Source of the DNA: Candidatus Heimdallarchaeota archaeon
Lineage (GTDB): Archaea > Asgardarchaeota > Heimdallarchaeia > Heimdallarchaeales > Kariarchaeaceae
Length of the DNA stretch: 24,758 bases
Assembly: GCA_015522385.1 (NCBI GenBank)
Contig: WAMJ01000094.1
Location: 1 to 24,758, forward strand
Direction of reading: 5' to 3'
Below are positions 15,550 to 22,738 of this stretch, piece by piece. The position numbers and the translations under genes were made by a program. Within the stretch, counting starts at the first letter, position 1. Each line of letters starts with the position of its first letter. The notes under the pieces were generated by a model that was not told the origin of the DNA, ran no database searches, and worked only from the letters and a program-made list of their open reading frames with translations.

Positions 15550-16662
15550 TTACTTATAACCAAAGTAGGAATTAACTATATCATCGATCCTACTATACTC
15601 TTCGTCAGAAAGATTGTTAAAATCTTCCAAATCTAGGGCATTAAGTCTAGCCATGATTGAGACGATTGCGTCCTTAAGATACCGGGTGGGGTGCTCCGTG
15701 ATTATCAACCCAAATGACTGTTCATTTGACTCGAAGATCATTGATTTCCCTCCCATCTGGAGGTACTCTAGATTACCTGTGTTGCTGGTGGACTCTCGGA
15801 GTACCGAAGTTATTGCGGTGATTGCTCCAGATAAGAGGGTATCATCGACCTCGCTAGTCCATCCCAAATTCAAATCGTAGATGGGCAGACCGTGGTTGCT
15901 CACCACCACGAATTTCTCGATCCGTCTGGGGTGGATCATTGCTCCAGATTCGTATCTTGCATATCCCATGTAGAAGAAGACCAGAGCTATGGTGTAGAGA
16001 ACTGGTGGTACTATCGTCATCCAGAAGCGGACAGGTCCTGTTGAGGGAAATGCCCCCGATTTATCTTGGAAGAAGGCATAAGCCGTAATATACGTTATCG
16101 TGATCAACACGAAGGAGAAGAGGATATAGAGGTAGAGATATTTAACGGCTTGTTTCTGTACATTGGAGTAGTACCTTGACACAGATCTCAATGTACTCAC
16201 TATGGAGAATGTTACGTAGAAGTAGAACAATGCAATACCAGAGAAGACAAGAACCACCCAGAACAATCCCACCTCCGTAAGGAGTAGGTGGAATTCGGGA
16301 GATGTGAATATGAGGATAAGGGTCATATTCATCGCTGCGAGAAATGATAGTATCGCAGTTCTGTAGGTACTAATCTCATTGTACGCATAGTGGTCGATAA
16401 AGAACACGGTCAGGGTGCCGATAAGTATTCCAAATATGGCGTCTGTCGACCCTAGTGTCACATCTGCAGGGTTCACAATGAGTAGGAAGATCTGTACAAG
16501 AACTAGAGAAATAATAGACATTATGATCGCTACAGCGTGGAATACTGCATGAGATCGTTCTTTTCTGTAAATTCCTGTTACCTTAATTAGGTTGTATGTA
16601 GCCACAATCAGCTCCATAATTCTTACTACAATGGCAATTGTCATCAAGTAGTCTGAGCTCAC
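15550..16662 (-). CDS. seven-helix membrane protein with a longin/roadblock-like cytosolic tail
   Basis: I do not recognise a named family. Residues 1-240 hold seven predicted membrane helices (roughly 5-25, 40-63, 73-95, 99-120, 128-155, 171-196 and 213-235). The last ~120 residues are soluble: EKFVVVSNHGLPIYDLNLGW, DDTLLSGAITAITSVLRES, then a G-G-K-S strand, and SFGLIITEHPTRYLKDAIVSI. The order of a strand reading V-V-S-N-x-G-L-P-I-Y, a D-x-L-L-S-G-x-x-x-A-I helix and further strands is what longin- or roadblock-like sensor domains of archaea show; this is recognition by eye. The N-terminus is GTG 16662, supported by a CTTATATCTT box 25 nt upstream. A role in signalling or small-GTPase control is inference. 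The nitrilase promoter overlaps the last codons of this gene. Confidence 0.75.
   Translation of the reverse strand: MSSDYLMTIAIVVRIMELIVATYNLIKVTGIYRKERSHAVFHAVAIIMSIISLVLVQIFLLIVNPADVTLGSTDAIFGILIGTLTVFFIDHYAYNEISTYRTAILSFLAAMNMTLILIFTSPEFHLLLTEVGLFWVVLVFSGIALFYFYVTFSIVSTLRSVSRYYSNVQKQAVKYLYLYILFSFVLITITYITAYAFFQDKSGAFPSTGPVRFWMTIVPPVLYTIALVFFYMGYARYESGAMIHPRRIEKFVVVSNHGLPIYDLNLGWTSEVDDTLLSGAITAITSVLRESTSNTGNLEYLQMGGKSMIFESNEQSFGLIITEHPTRYLKDAIVSIMARLNALDLEDFNNLSDEEYSRIDDIVNSYFGYK
15551..15559 (-). promoter_or_regulatory. TATA-like box for the nitrilase-thrC-thrB unit
   Basis: Read on the minus strand the box is TTATAAGTA, centred about 32 nt before the nitrilase ATG. It lies within the last codons of the 7TM gene. 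Confidence 0.5.
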
Positions 16663-16682
16663 AAAAAAACTATCGAGATAGT

Positions 16683-16692
16683 AAGATATAAG
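16683..16692 (-). promoter_or_regulatory. TATA-like box for the 7TM gene
   Basis: CTTATATCTT on the minus strand is centred 25 nt before the GTG at 16662: leaderless spacing, no SD. Confidence 0.55.
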
Positions 16693-16710
16693 TCTTGGTC
16701 AGATGATGGA

Positions 16711-17094
16711 TTAACCACAGCAACCTGCATCACCAGAGCAACTACCACATGCTGCTCCCGCAGATGCTAGGAGATCCGCATTGGGGCTGGTGATGGTGAA
16801 ACCTGCCTTCTCTCCCTCCTGTGTGAAGGATACTTGGGCTCCTTTTAGGTAAGGAAAGCTGATGGAGTCTATGACGACCTCGATGCCGCTAGGGTGAACC
16901 TCCGACTTGTCATCGGTGTTCTTCTTAGTGTCCAGAGCCATACCGAAAGAGAGTGCTCCTCCAGTTGCTTGGACGTACAATCTCAGGTAGAGGGTCTTTC
17001 CCTGTCCCTGATTTGCAATGACGTTCTGGATCTGCTCAAGTGCTATGTCGCTGATCACAACACCCGGCTTATCTATCTCTGCCTGTAAATCCAT
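16711..17094 (-). CDS. A-type Fe-S carrier homologue (HesB/IscA fold) with altered cysteines
   Basis: The 127-residue protein aligns with HesB/IscA domains: VVISDIALEQIQNVIANQG, then LYLRLYVQATGGALSFGMALD, then GIEVVIDSISFPYLKGAQVSF (split at about 70-90) and GFTITSPNA. Canonical members bind iron or a cluster with one Cys after the first Gly-rich loop and a C-G-C near the end. Here the loop VQATGGAL has no Cys, while the C-terminus is ACGSCSGDAGCCG with four cysteines (116, 119, 125 and 126). Fe-S binding, if any, would have to use the tail. It has its own TATA-like box (17118-17126) 28 nt before the ATG. Its neighbours do not show a Fe-S assembly operon. Confidence 0.85.
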   Translation of the reverse strand: MDLQAEIDKPGVVISDIALEQIQNVIANQGQGKTLYLRLYVQATGGALSFGMALDTKKNTDDKSEVHPSGIEVVIDSISFPYLKGAQVSFTQEGEKAGFTITSPNADLLASAGAACGSCSGDAGCCG

Positions 17095-17117
17095 ATAACT
17101 GTTTAATGGGAAGCTTC

Positions 17118-17126
17118 TAATTTAAA
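17118..17126 (-). promoter_or_regulatory. TATA-like box for the HesB/IscA-like gene
   Basis: TTTAAATTA on the minus strand is centred 28 nt before the ATG at 17094, at leaderless spacing. Confidence 0.55.
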
Positions 17127-17190
17127 GGTGAGGATACGAGAAAATGACCCGTATACATCCTGCTTGACAGGAAGCTGTTCTCTTTATAGT

Positions 17191-17676
17191 TCAGAGAGTC
17201 ATGCTCCAGTAGGAGTCCTTGAGGTAGTGAAGGTTCTTCACTACTTTCCCATTCTTCATCAGCTCCATGTCTACCTTGTCGTAAAGTGCTCGCCCAATAC
17301 CGAGTAGTGAACCTTTAGTCTCCTCGACAATAAGAACCAACGCTCCTTCGACCACCTCGTCGTCTATCTTCGTGATACCTGGTCTCATGATATCCGCACC
17401 GTTGGTCACAAAGCGTATTGCTCCAGTGTCCACTGTCACCGAGGGCATCTTGGGTTTGTACTTCCGCAGTAAGTGTATGCTGGGAATGATGTCGTCTTTC
17501 ATCAAAATGAACAACACCTTACCGTCGAGACCAAGTACCTTTACTCCGTCTCCGGTATAGATTTTCAGATTAGATTTCTTGTGGAAAAGCTCCTCTGCTC
17601 CGTCGATAAGGGTGGAAATTTTCTTGAGGTACTTCTTCTTATCCTTTCCACTGAGGGTCATGACCTTAAAGTTCAC
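17191..17676 (-). CDS. PUA-domain RNA-binding protein, archaeal MCT-1/Tma20 homologue
   Basis: The 161-residue protein has an N-terminal pre-PUA domain (about 1-80, ending in DDIIPSIHLLRKYKPKMP) and a C-terminal PUA domain (about 81-155) with VDTGAIRFVTNGADIMRPGI, GSLLGIGRAL and NLHYLKDSYWSM. These segments match eukaryotic MCTS1/Tma20 closely (V-D-x-G-A-I-x-F-V-x-x-G-A-x-I-M-x-P-G, and N-x-H-Y-L-x-D-x-x-W-x-M). Eukaryotic relatives act in translation re-initiation and 40S recycling with DENR; archaeal homologues are thought to bind ribosomes or tRNA-like structures. Start is GTG at 17676: upstream codons stay open but contain no start codon, and GATAAAAAATC (17696-17706) lies 25 nt upstream. 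It is divergent from PAN. Confidence 0.9.
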   Translation of the reverse strand: MNFKVMTLSGKDKKKYLKKISTLIDGAEELFHKKSNLKIYTGDGVKVLGLDGKVLFILMKDDIIPSIHLLRKYKPKMPSVTVDTGAIRFVTNGADIMRPGITKIDDEVVEGALVLIVEETKGSLLGIGRALYDKVDMELMKNGKVVKNLHYLKDSYWSMTL

Positions 17677-17695
17677 AGACTTCTGACTAGAGTTA

Positions 17696-17706
17696 GATTT
17701 TTTATC
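17696..17706 (-). promoter_or_regulatory. TATA-like box for the PUA gene
   Basis: GATAAAAAATC on the minus strand is centred 25 nt before the GTG at 17676. No SD is seen. Confidence 0.5.
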
Positions 17707-17754
17707 CTTTGGGTAAAGAGTTGAGGGAAAATAAATTTGATAGATTACGAGACA

Positions 17755-17763
17755 TTATAAATA
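17755..17763 (+). promoter_or_regulatory. TATA box for PAN
   Basis: TTATAAATA is identical to the box at 2058-2066 and is centred about 30 nt before the ATG at 17789. No SD is present. Confidence 0.65.
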
Positions 17764-17788
17764 ACATTGCAGTAAATTAATTTACCAG

Positions 17789-19006
17789 ATGCCTACGGAA
17801 CATGAAGATCAGAGACAAGACGTGGAAGTTGAGGAACAGGACACCAGCTATCTCCTGAGCTACACCCGTCACCTAGAAAGACAGGCTAGACGACTCGAGA
17901 AGGAGAAGCAGGTAGTCGAGTCGGAGCGTCTGAGACTCCAAAGAGAACTCAACAATATCCGAGGAGAACTGAACCGTCTTCGAACTCCACCATTATTCGC
18001 AGGTACTTTGATCGAGATGATTGATGATTCCAGAGCAGTGGTAAAGTCCAGCAGCGGTCCACAGTTCATCGTCAATGTAAGTAAGAAAGTGGACGAAGAG
18101 CAGCTCAAACCCAACGCACGAGTTGCCCTCAATCAGCGGACCTTTGCAGTTGTTGAAGTCCTCGATCCTCCTCAAGATCCATCTATCAAGGCAATGGAGG
18201 TGGAGATCAAGCCGAAGGAGACCTACGCTGATATCGGTGGACTTAGCAAGGCTATTCAGCAGGTGCGCGAGGTCGTAGAGTTGCCCCTGCTCAAACCACA
18301 CCTCTTCGAGAAGATAGGTATTACTCCTCCCAAGGGTGTTCTCCTCCACGGACCTCCGGGTACGGGTAAGACACTACTGGCTAAAGCGGTCGCTCATGAG
18401 ACGAACGCTACCTTCATACGTGTCATCGCCTCGGAACTCGTACAGAAGTTCATCGGAGAAGGTGCCCGTCTCGTCCGTGAGGTCTTTGAGTTCGCCTTGA
18501 GGAACTCACCCTCAATCCTCTTCATAGATGAGTTAGACGCTATTGGATCTAAGAGACTTGAGGTCGCCACCAGCGGTGATAGGGAAGTTCAGAGAACTCT
18601 GATGCAACTTCTGTCAAGCATGGACGGCTTCGAGAACAGGGGTGATGTCAGAGTGATTGGTGCGACCAATCGACCTGATATTCTTGACCCAGCTATTCTC
18701 CGCCCAGGTCGGTTCGACCGACTTATAGAGATCCCCCCTGCAGACAAGGAAGGAAGGGAAGAGATCTTCAGGATCCATCTGAGGAACATGAACCTCGAAG
18801 AAAGTGAGTTCGATATGAAGACACTCATTAAACTGTCAGATGGTTTCTCCGGTGCGGAGATCAGGAACATCTGTATAGAAGCAGGAATGTTTGCTATCCG
18901 GGATGATCGAGATTCTGTACTGATGGACGATTTCATCCGTGCTTTCAAGAAGGTTAAAGACGAGCGGATGGTTGATGATTTCGGTTCCCTCGAAGGCTAT
19001 GAATAA
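17789..19006 (+). CDS. pan: proteasome-activating nucleotidase (PAN)
   Basis: PAN is the hexameric AAA+ ATPase that unfolds proteins and feeds them to the archaeal 20S proteasome. The 405-residue protein has an N-terminal coiled coil (about 20-65), an OB-fold (about 66-130), then ADIGGL, Walker A GPPGTGKT (188-195), an aromatic-free pore segment with [13 protein letters not shown], Walker B LFIDE (244-248), the sensor ATNRPD, and the arginine-finger region LRPGRFDR. The C-terminal small domain includes [21 protein letters not shown]. The last residues are GYE: a penultimate Tyr fits the HbYX gate-opening motif, but Gly stands where a hydrophobic residue is usual. It has its own promoter and is divergent from the PUA gene. 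No proteasome subunit gene lies in the window. Confidence 0.95.
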   Translation: MPTEHEDQRQDVEVEEQDTSYLLSYTRHLERQARRLEKEKQVVESERLRLQRELNNIRGELNRLRTPPLFAGTLIEMIDDSRAVVKSSSGPQFIVNVSKKVDEEQLKPNARVALNQRTFAVVEVLDPPQDPSIKAMEVEIKPKETYADIGGLSKAIQQVREVVELPLLKPHLFEKIGITPPKGVLLHGPPGTGKTLLAKAVAHETNATFIRVIASELVQKFIGEGARLVREVFEFALRNSPSILFIDELDAIGSKRLEVATSGDREVQRTLMQLLSSMDGFENRGDVRVIGATNRPDILDPAILRPGRFDRLIEIPPADKEGREEIFRIHLRNMNLEESEFDMKTLIKLSDGFSGAEIRNICIEAGMFAIRDDRDSVLMDDFIRAFKKVKDERMVDDFGSLEGYE

Positions 19007-19060
19007 TCTTTGAAATTTACTCGACTTCTGAGCAGTTATTATTCGAGACCAAGTAAATTT

Positions 19061-19068
19061 CTTTATAC
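19061..19068 (+). promoter_or_regulatory. TATA-like box that decides the proline dehydrogenase start
   Basis: CTTTATAC is centred 24 nt before the GTG at 19089, the usual leaderless distance here. It lies only a few bases before the alternative GTG at 19071, which it could not serve. Confidence 0.5.
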
Positions 19069-19088
19069 GTGTGAAACCTGTATCACAC

Positions 19089-19997
19089 GTGGGTTCGATC
19101 AAGAAATTTTTCATCGATCTACTTCCTGGGCCAATGGTTAGGTACTTCGCCCGGAATTACGTCGGTGGATACGGTATAGAAAACGCGTTTGTGAAAATTG
19201 ATGAGCTATGGAGTAGAGGTATCTGTTCCACGGTCGACCTACTAGGTGAGTTCGTCAAAACTCCAGACGAAGTAGAGAGGAATGTTCAGACCTACATGAA
19301 AGTCATCGATATGATAGGGGATCGGAAAGACCATGTCACCATTTCCATCAAGCTCTCTGCATTCGGGTTGCTTTTCGACCTCAACCTTGCGAGGAAGTCA
19401 ATTGAGCGTCTGGTGTCTTACGCCGATGAGAGAGGCATTAATGTCACCCTCGATATGGAGGATCATCCTTACACCGACATCACACTTGAACTCTACAAAG
19501 AGCTCCTCAGGAAGCATCCAACATTTGGTACAGTCCTTCAGTCACGGCTATTCAGGACAGAGCAGGACATCGACCAGATTATCCAAGAAGGCGTAAAAAC
19601 GAGGATCAGGACCTGCATAGGGATATACATTGAACCCCCCGAGATTGCTTACACGAAGAAACCGGATATGAAAGAGAAATTGTTGGAGTACGCACAGAAG
19701 CTGGCAGATCATGGTCACTACGTAGAGTACGCAACACACGATGTAGAATACATCAGAAAGTTTTGGGAAATCACAAAGGAAAAGGGTTATGACAAGAAAA
19801 ATTTTGAATTTCAACAACTCCTTGGAGTTCCAATGGACAAAATACAGAGAGAACTCGTTGAGGCTGGCAATACCGTCAGACTATACGTTCCGTTCGCTAT
19901 TGACAAAGGTGATGCCACTGCCTACCTTCGAAGAAGACTACTCGCTAATCCAAAGATGGCATACTTCGTGCTCAAGAATATGTTCAAGAAGAACTAG
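19089..19997 (+). CDS. proline dehydrogenase (FAD-dependent)
   Basis: The enzyme oxidises L-proline to pyrroline-5-carboxylate, passing electrons to FAD and then to the membrane or another acceptor. The 302-residue TIM-barrel matches stand-alone bacterial ProDH: LLGE (51-54), SIKLSAFGL with the catalytic-type K88, LDMED with D122, VLQSRLFRTEQD, YATHD, FEFQQLLGVP, VRLYVPF and the substrate-binding YLRRRL near residue 279. The usual L-V-K-G-A-Y-x-E motif is changed to TCIGIYIEPPE, so a normally conserved Lys and Arg are missing. I prefer the GTG at 19089 to the in-frame GTG at 19071 because of the TATA-like box at 19061-19068. No P5C dehydrogenase is nearby. Confidence 0.9.
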   Translation: MGSIKKFFIDLLPGPMVRYFARNYVGGYGIENAFVKIDELWSRGICSTVDLLGEFVKTPDEVERNVQTYMKVIDMIGDRKDHVTISIKLSAFGLLFDLNLARKSIERLVSYADERGINVTLDMEDHPYTDITLELYKELLRKHPTFGTVLQSRLFRTEQDIDQIIQEGVKTRIRTCIGIYIEPPEIAYTKKPDMKEKLLEYAQKLADHGHYVEYATHDVEYIRKFWEITKEKGYDKKNFEFQQLLGVPMDKIQRELVEAGNTVRLYVPFAIDKGDATAYLRRRLLANPKMAYFVLKNMFKKN

Positions 19998-20013
19998 CTC
20001 TCTGGTATTTTCC

Positions 20014-21390
20014 TTAGATTTCTTCGACCTTAAGATCTTCGAAGTCGTAGGTTTCTCCGATTACCAGTCTACCATAGGTACCATCGAACCCAGGAGGTGA
20101 GAAGCAGAAATTTCCCTTCTTCACCTCCACTATTGCACCTGATACCTCTGGGTCAATCTCTCCTAGATCCAGATTGTCCTCCATCCAGATCCTACTCTCA
20201 CTACCTATGTTGGACACAATTCCCGTGTACTCCCTCAGGAGCTTCTTGGAGCTGAGAGTCTTTATTCCTCTCACGAATCCAAGGATCTCTATCAGCGGGA
20301 TCATAGTGATGTAGGGTCGTTTTGGGCCCTCACCAAAGCGTCTGTCTGCACCCTGTGCCTCAGTAAGCTCATATGCTCTCTGCAGCACACCTATAGTAAG
20401 TGGTTTCTTGCACACGGGGCAGATCCGATCCTCAGGTAAGTGTCTATAGGAATAGTAACAATACTGACCTTTACCGTGAAGAAAGGGCTTCTTACGGTTA
20501 TCCCTGTGACCGGTGAGGAAATACCTTCCCTCTGTAGGGTGGAATTCAGCAGTCTTTGAAACATTGCCGTCTCTTAAGGCATCGATAAACGAGCGGTAGT
20601 CAAATCTGCCGAGATTCACACTAGTAAACTCCCTGCCCAGTCTGTTGAGGGCAGAGGAGTGGGCGTCCGCATTCGAAATAAGTATCCGGTTATCCAATTC
20701 CGGGACCATTCCCAAGATAGCAGGGTCAGCACTTAGACCTGTCTCCACGATCCTGATCCTGTCAGCTGAATCCCCAAAGAACTGGTCGAGAAAATCGATT
20801 TGTAAATCCCCTCCGTACACTCCTTCAGGAGTCATAACATGGGCAGGGATGACCTCTACGTGGGGGTCTATGTCCATGATGGAATTAACCCTATCGCCGA
20901 CCTGCTCGGCACTGTCACATACTACGAATGGTCGTGCCATTTTCTGTCGAGAGACTCCCCACAAGTCGAGGAGGGTATTCAGGGATCTGACACTCTCGAA
21001 TGAGGGAAAGAGCATGACGACATGGGCTTTTTTCCTGCGCTTTCCAACTGCTGTCGTGAAGATCAATTCAGTCTGTAAGACATATCTCAGATCTTCCTGA
21101 ACCTCAAAGGAAAACCCTTTCTTTGACAGGAAATTCGATAGATCATTCTCGTTTACCTCAAAGGTGAACAGTCCCTCCTCCTGCTCGACCAGATTTTCCT
21201 CAAGAAAATCAAGGTAGGGCTCGAACTGAACGTCTCCCGTCCCGAGTAGATTCACACCTTTCATCTGGGAGATGACCTGGGTCTCGATGAATCTTCCCCT
21301 CATCTCCGTAAGCTTCTTCTGGATGGTTCCTGATCCCGTCCCACCTGCGAATACAGAGTGCGTATGTAAGTCTGCATTGACTGTCAACAA
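20014..21390 (-). CDS. PHP-domain DNA repair nuclease, endonuclease Q-like
   Basis: EndoQ cuts 5' of deaminated or abasic bases in DNA. The 458-residue protein has a PHP metal site: NADLHTHS (5-12), GTGD (50-53), HVMTPEG (about 184-190) and SNADAHSSALNRLGREF (about 239-255). Then comes EGRYFLTGHR, a zinc-knuckle region (C311 with CPVC at 324-327) and KPLTIGVLQRAYELTE. The tail contains SPPGFDGTYGRL, like the P-G-Y-D-G-V-Y-G end of the UvrD-associated PHP proteins of bacteria and some archaea. The start is one of two adjacent TTG codons at 21390/21387, as an in-frame TAG lies two codons upstream. It follows the methyltransferase gene on the same strand by 53 bp; a weak TTTCTATT box lies at leaderless distance. 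Its 3' end is 16 bp from the end of proline dehydrogenase. Confidence 0.87.
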   Translation of the reverse strand: MLTVNADLHTHSVFAGGTGSGTIQKKLTEMRGRFIETQVISQMKGVNLLGTGDVQFEPYLDFLEENLVEQEEGLFTFEVNENDLSNFLSKKGFSFEVQEDLRYVLQTELIFTTAVGKRRKKAHVVMLFPSFESVRSLNTLLDLWGVSRQKMARPFVVCDSAEQVGDRVNSIMDIDPHVEVIPAHVMTPEGVYGGDLQIDFLDQFFGDSADRIRIVETGLSADPAILGMVPELDNRILISNADAHSSALNRLGREFTSVNLGRFDYRSFIDALRDGNVSKTAEFHPTEGRYFLTGHRDNRKKPFLHGKGQYCYYSYRHLPEDRICPVCKKPLTIGVLQRAYELTEAQGADRRFGEGPKRPYITMIPLIEILGFVRGIKTLSSKKLLREYTGIVSNIGSESRIWMEDNLDLGEIDPEVSGAIVEVKKGNFCFSPPGFDGTYGRLVIGETYDFEDLKVEEI

Positions 21391-21443
21391 TTCGTACTAG
21401 GAGGTGGAGAATAGAAACTCTAGTATTCCGCAGATCTGATAAT

Positions 21444-22046
21444 CTATCTCTTTCTGAATAGTGTGTACACATACGGGCGTTTGTCCCCGCTTGGCATTGT
21501 GTACAGGTGGTCGAATGCCTTGAGGAGCTCATAGCCCTCACCCATGAATTCTACCAGCATGTCCTGATTGTACTGATGTACATCTAACCCACTGCACTTC
21601 TTCGCTCCTTTGGTAGAAAAGGCCGCGATGATCACGTATCCCCCGCTCTTGACTGCGTTGTCCATGTGTTCCCAGTATGCCCTCCTTCCCTCCTCCTCTG
21701 TGAGGAAGTGAAGAACTGCTCGGTCGTGCCAGAGGTCGATGTCACCCACCGTGTGATTCATACTGGTGAGGTCGTCGACAATATAGCTCACATTGTCCTC
21801 TCCGACCCTTGCTCTGAGGTGGTCAAGGGCCCTCTTTGATATATCGCATGCAGTTATGGATCTGTATCCTTCCTGAAGAAGATGATCCACAAGTGTTGTC
21901 GCTCCTGCTCCAGCTATGAATATGCGGCTGTTTTTATTGAGATTGAGGGATCCAATCAAATCGATACTAGGTTGTGGTTTCTCTTGATACCATCCTAATT
22001 TTGTGATATCCTTTCCTTCATAAACCCTATCCCAGTGCGTTTTCAT
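21444..22046 (-). CDS. class I SAM-dependent methyltransferase
   Basis: This 200-residue enzyme begins with MKTHWDRVYEGKDITKLGWYQEKPQPS, the usual opening of a small family with the H-W-D-x-x-Y and L-x-W-Y-Q/E motifs. It has the SAM-binding FIAGAGATTLVDHLL (43-57), ITACDIS (64-70), the DLWHDRAVLHFL motif (104-115), GGYVIIAAF, and KCSGLDVHQY. The substrate is unknown; relatives are annotated only as methyltransferases. The reading frame stays open 45 codons further upstream, but I reject that extension: homologous starts begin at MxxHWD, a GATAAATGC box (22066-22074) lies 24 nt before this ATG, and the extension would be antisense to the small gene at 22097. Confidence 0.85.
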   Translation of the reverse strand: MKTHWDRVYEGKDITKLGWYQEKPQPSIDLIGSLNLNKNSRIFIAGAGATTLVDHLLQEGYRSITACDISKRALDHLRARVGEDNVSYIVDDLTSMNHTVGDIDLWHDRAVLHFLTEEEGRRAYWEHMDNAVKSGGYVIIAAFSTKGAKKCSGLDVHQYNQDMLVEFMGEGYELLKAFDHLYTMPSGDKRPYVYTLFRKR

Positions 22047-22065
22047 AGATTGTAGTCTTAAGTTT

Positions 22066-22082
22066 GCATTTATCAATTTATG
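22066..22082. promoter_or_regulatory. divergent A/T-rich promoter core
   Basis: GCATTTATCAATTTATG contains a TATA-like box in each orientation. Minus GATAAATGC is 24 nt before the methyltransferase ATG at 22046; plus CATTTATCA or AATTTATG is about 18-26 nt before the TTG at 22097. The gap between the two start codons is only 50 bp. Confidence 0.5.
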
Positions 22083-22096
22083 TATTGTAGGTTCCG

Positions 22097-22231
22097 TTGC
22101 TGGGTCAGGTTCAGATCTCCGATACCACTGGCGGAAATTTCCCTCTGCTCTTCGCAATATCGGTATCAGTCTCATTGGCATCTGGTATCATGCTTGGTAC
22201 AGTATTTGGCCGGAAAGTAGGAGGTAAATGA
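22097..22231 (+). CDS. 44-residue single-pass membrane protein
   Basis: This small frame runs from TTG at 22097 to TGA at 22229-22231. It has a polar N-terminus (residues 1-13, ending SDTTGG), one membrane helix (about 15-38: FPLLFAISVS through TVFG) and a basic tail GRKVGGK. Evidence that it is real: an in-frame stop (TAG) lies just upstream, a TATA-like box sits at leaderless spacing from the TTG, and its last codons carry the strong SD (AGGAGGT) of the next gene, whose ATG begins one base after its stop. The same order of helix followed by G-R-R or G-R-K occurs in the next protein. No family is recognised, and the topology (tail inside) is inferred from charge. The TTG start is the weakest part; no ATG is available upstream. 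Confidence 0.55.
   Translation: MLGQVQISDTTGGNFPLLFAISVSVSLASGIMLGTVFGRKVGGK
22219..22225 (+). promoter_or_regulatory. Shine-Dalgarno for the 145-residue membrane protein
   Basis: AGGAGGT lies 7 nt before the ATG at 22233. In this window, strong SDs occur ahead of downstream operon genes, so it implies that a translated gene precedes 22233. Confidence 0.75.
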
Positions 22232-22232
22232 T

Positions 22233-22670
22233 ATGGCAGTCGATGCAACGTCTCTCCTGATCTTCTCCTCCATTGTCTCCTTTGTCGTTGGTTTTCTAGG
22301 ATCATTCCTTGTAGCTGCTATGGTCTCTGGTAGAAGGGGATCAAAAGGGAGTGGGGAGAAGATCGATCGTGATTTTCGAAAACTTATAGGACATGATCTA
22401 GGAAATGAAATTTTGGAATTCATCGAGAAGCACAATATTCAAACAACGGGTCACGAGATGTATTTAACCGAGTTCATGCAGTACTGGAGAGATACCCAAG
22501 CTCAACTCGGTAAGGTTAATAGTGTCTCTGCAGCGAAAGATGCAGTCAAGGATTTCAGGAAGAAGGTTGAAAACATGGTGGTCATTGGGATGAATTCACA
22601 TGGGGAAATTAGTCAGATTATCTATAATCTTGGAGAGAAGTGGATCAATTCAATCGAGTTTGGAAACTAG
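22233..22670 (+). CDS. single-pass membrane protein with a cytosolic helical domain
   Basis: This 145-residue protein is not recognised. It has one N-terminal membrane helix (about 7-31, LLIFSSIVSFVVGFLG...), then the basic GRRGSKG, then a mostly helical soluble part (about 45-145) with RDFRKLIGHDLGNEILEFIEKH, a Gln-rich patch and KDFRKKVENMVVIGMNSHGEI. There is no signal cleavage site; the positive-inside rule places the C-terminal part in the cytosol. A strong SD lies 7 nt upstream. The 44-residue membrane protein ends one base before its start, so a two-component membrane complex is plausible. It converges with the lipase-like gene, with 68 bp between. Confidence 0.75.
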   Translation: MAVDATSLLIFSSIVSFVVGFLGSFLVAAMVSGRRGSKGSGEKIDRDFRKLIGHDLGNEILEFIEKHNIQTTGHEMYLTEFMQYWRDTQAQLGKVNSVSAAKDAVKDFRKKVENMVVIGMNSHGEISQIIYNLGEKWINSIEFGN

Positions 22671-22738
22671 TAGTTCTTAGTTAATTTATTAAGGTAAATA
22701 GCCCAATTATATACCCATTGTGTCAATTGGTAGAGAAA

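Noticed and set aside
19071..19088. Upstream GTG start for proline dehydrogenase
   Set aside because: The TATA-like box at 19061-19068 would lie directly against it; the GTG at 19089 has the usual spacing and loses no conserved sequence.
21399..21407. AGGAGGTGG on the plus strand (CCACCTCCT on the minus strand), recalling an SD or the 3' tail of 16S rRNA
   Set aside because: No plus-strand gene starts after it, and no other 16S-like sequence surrounds it; it is a short chance match between the methyltransferase and nuclease genes.
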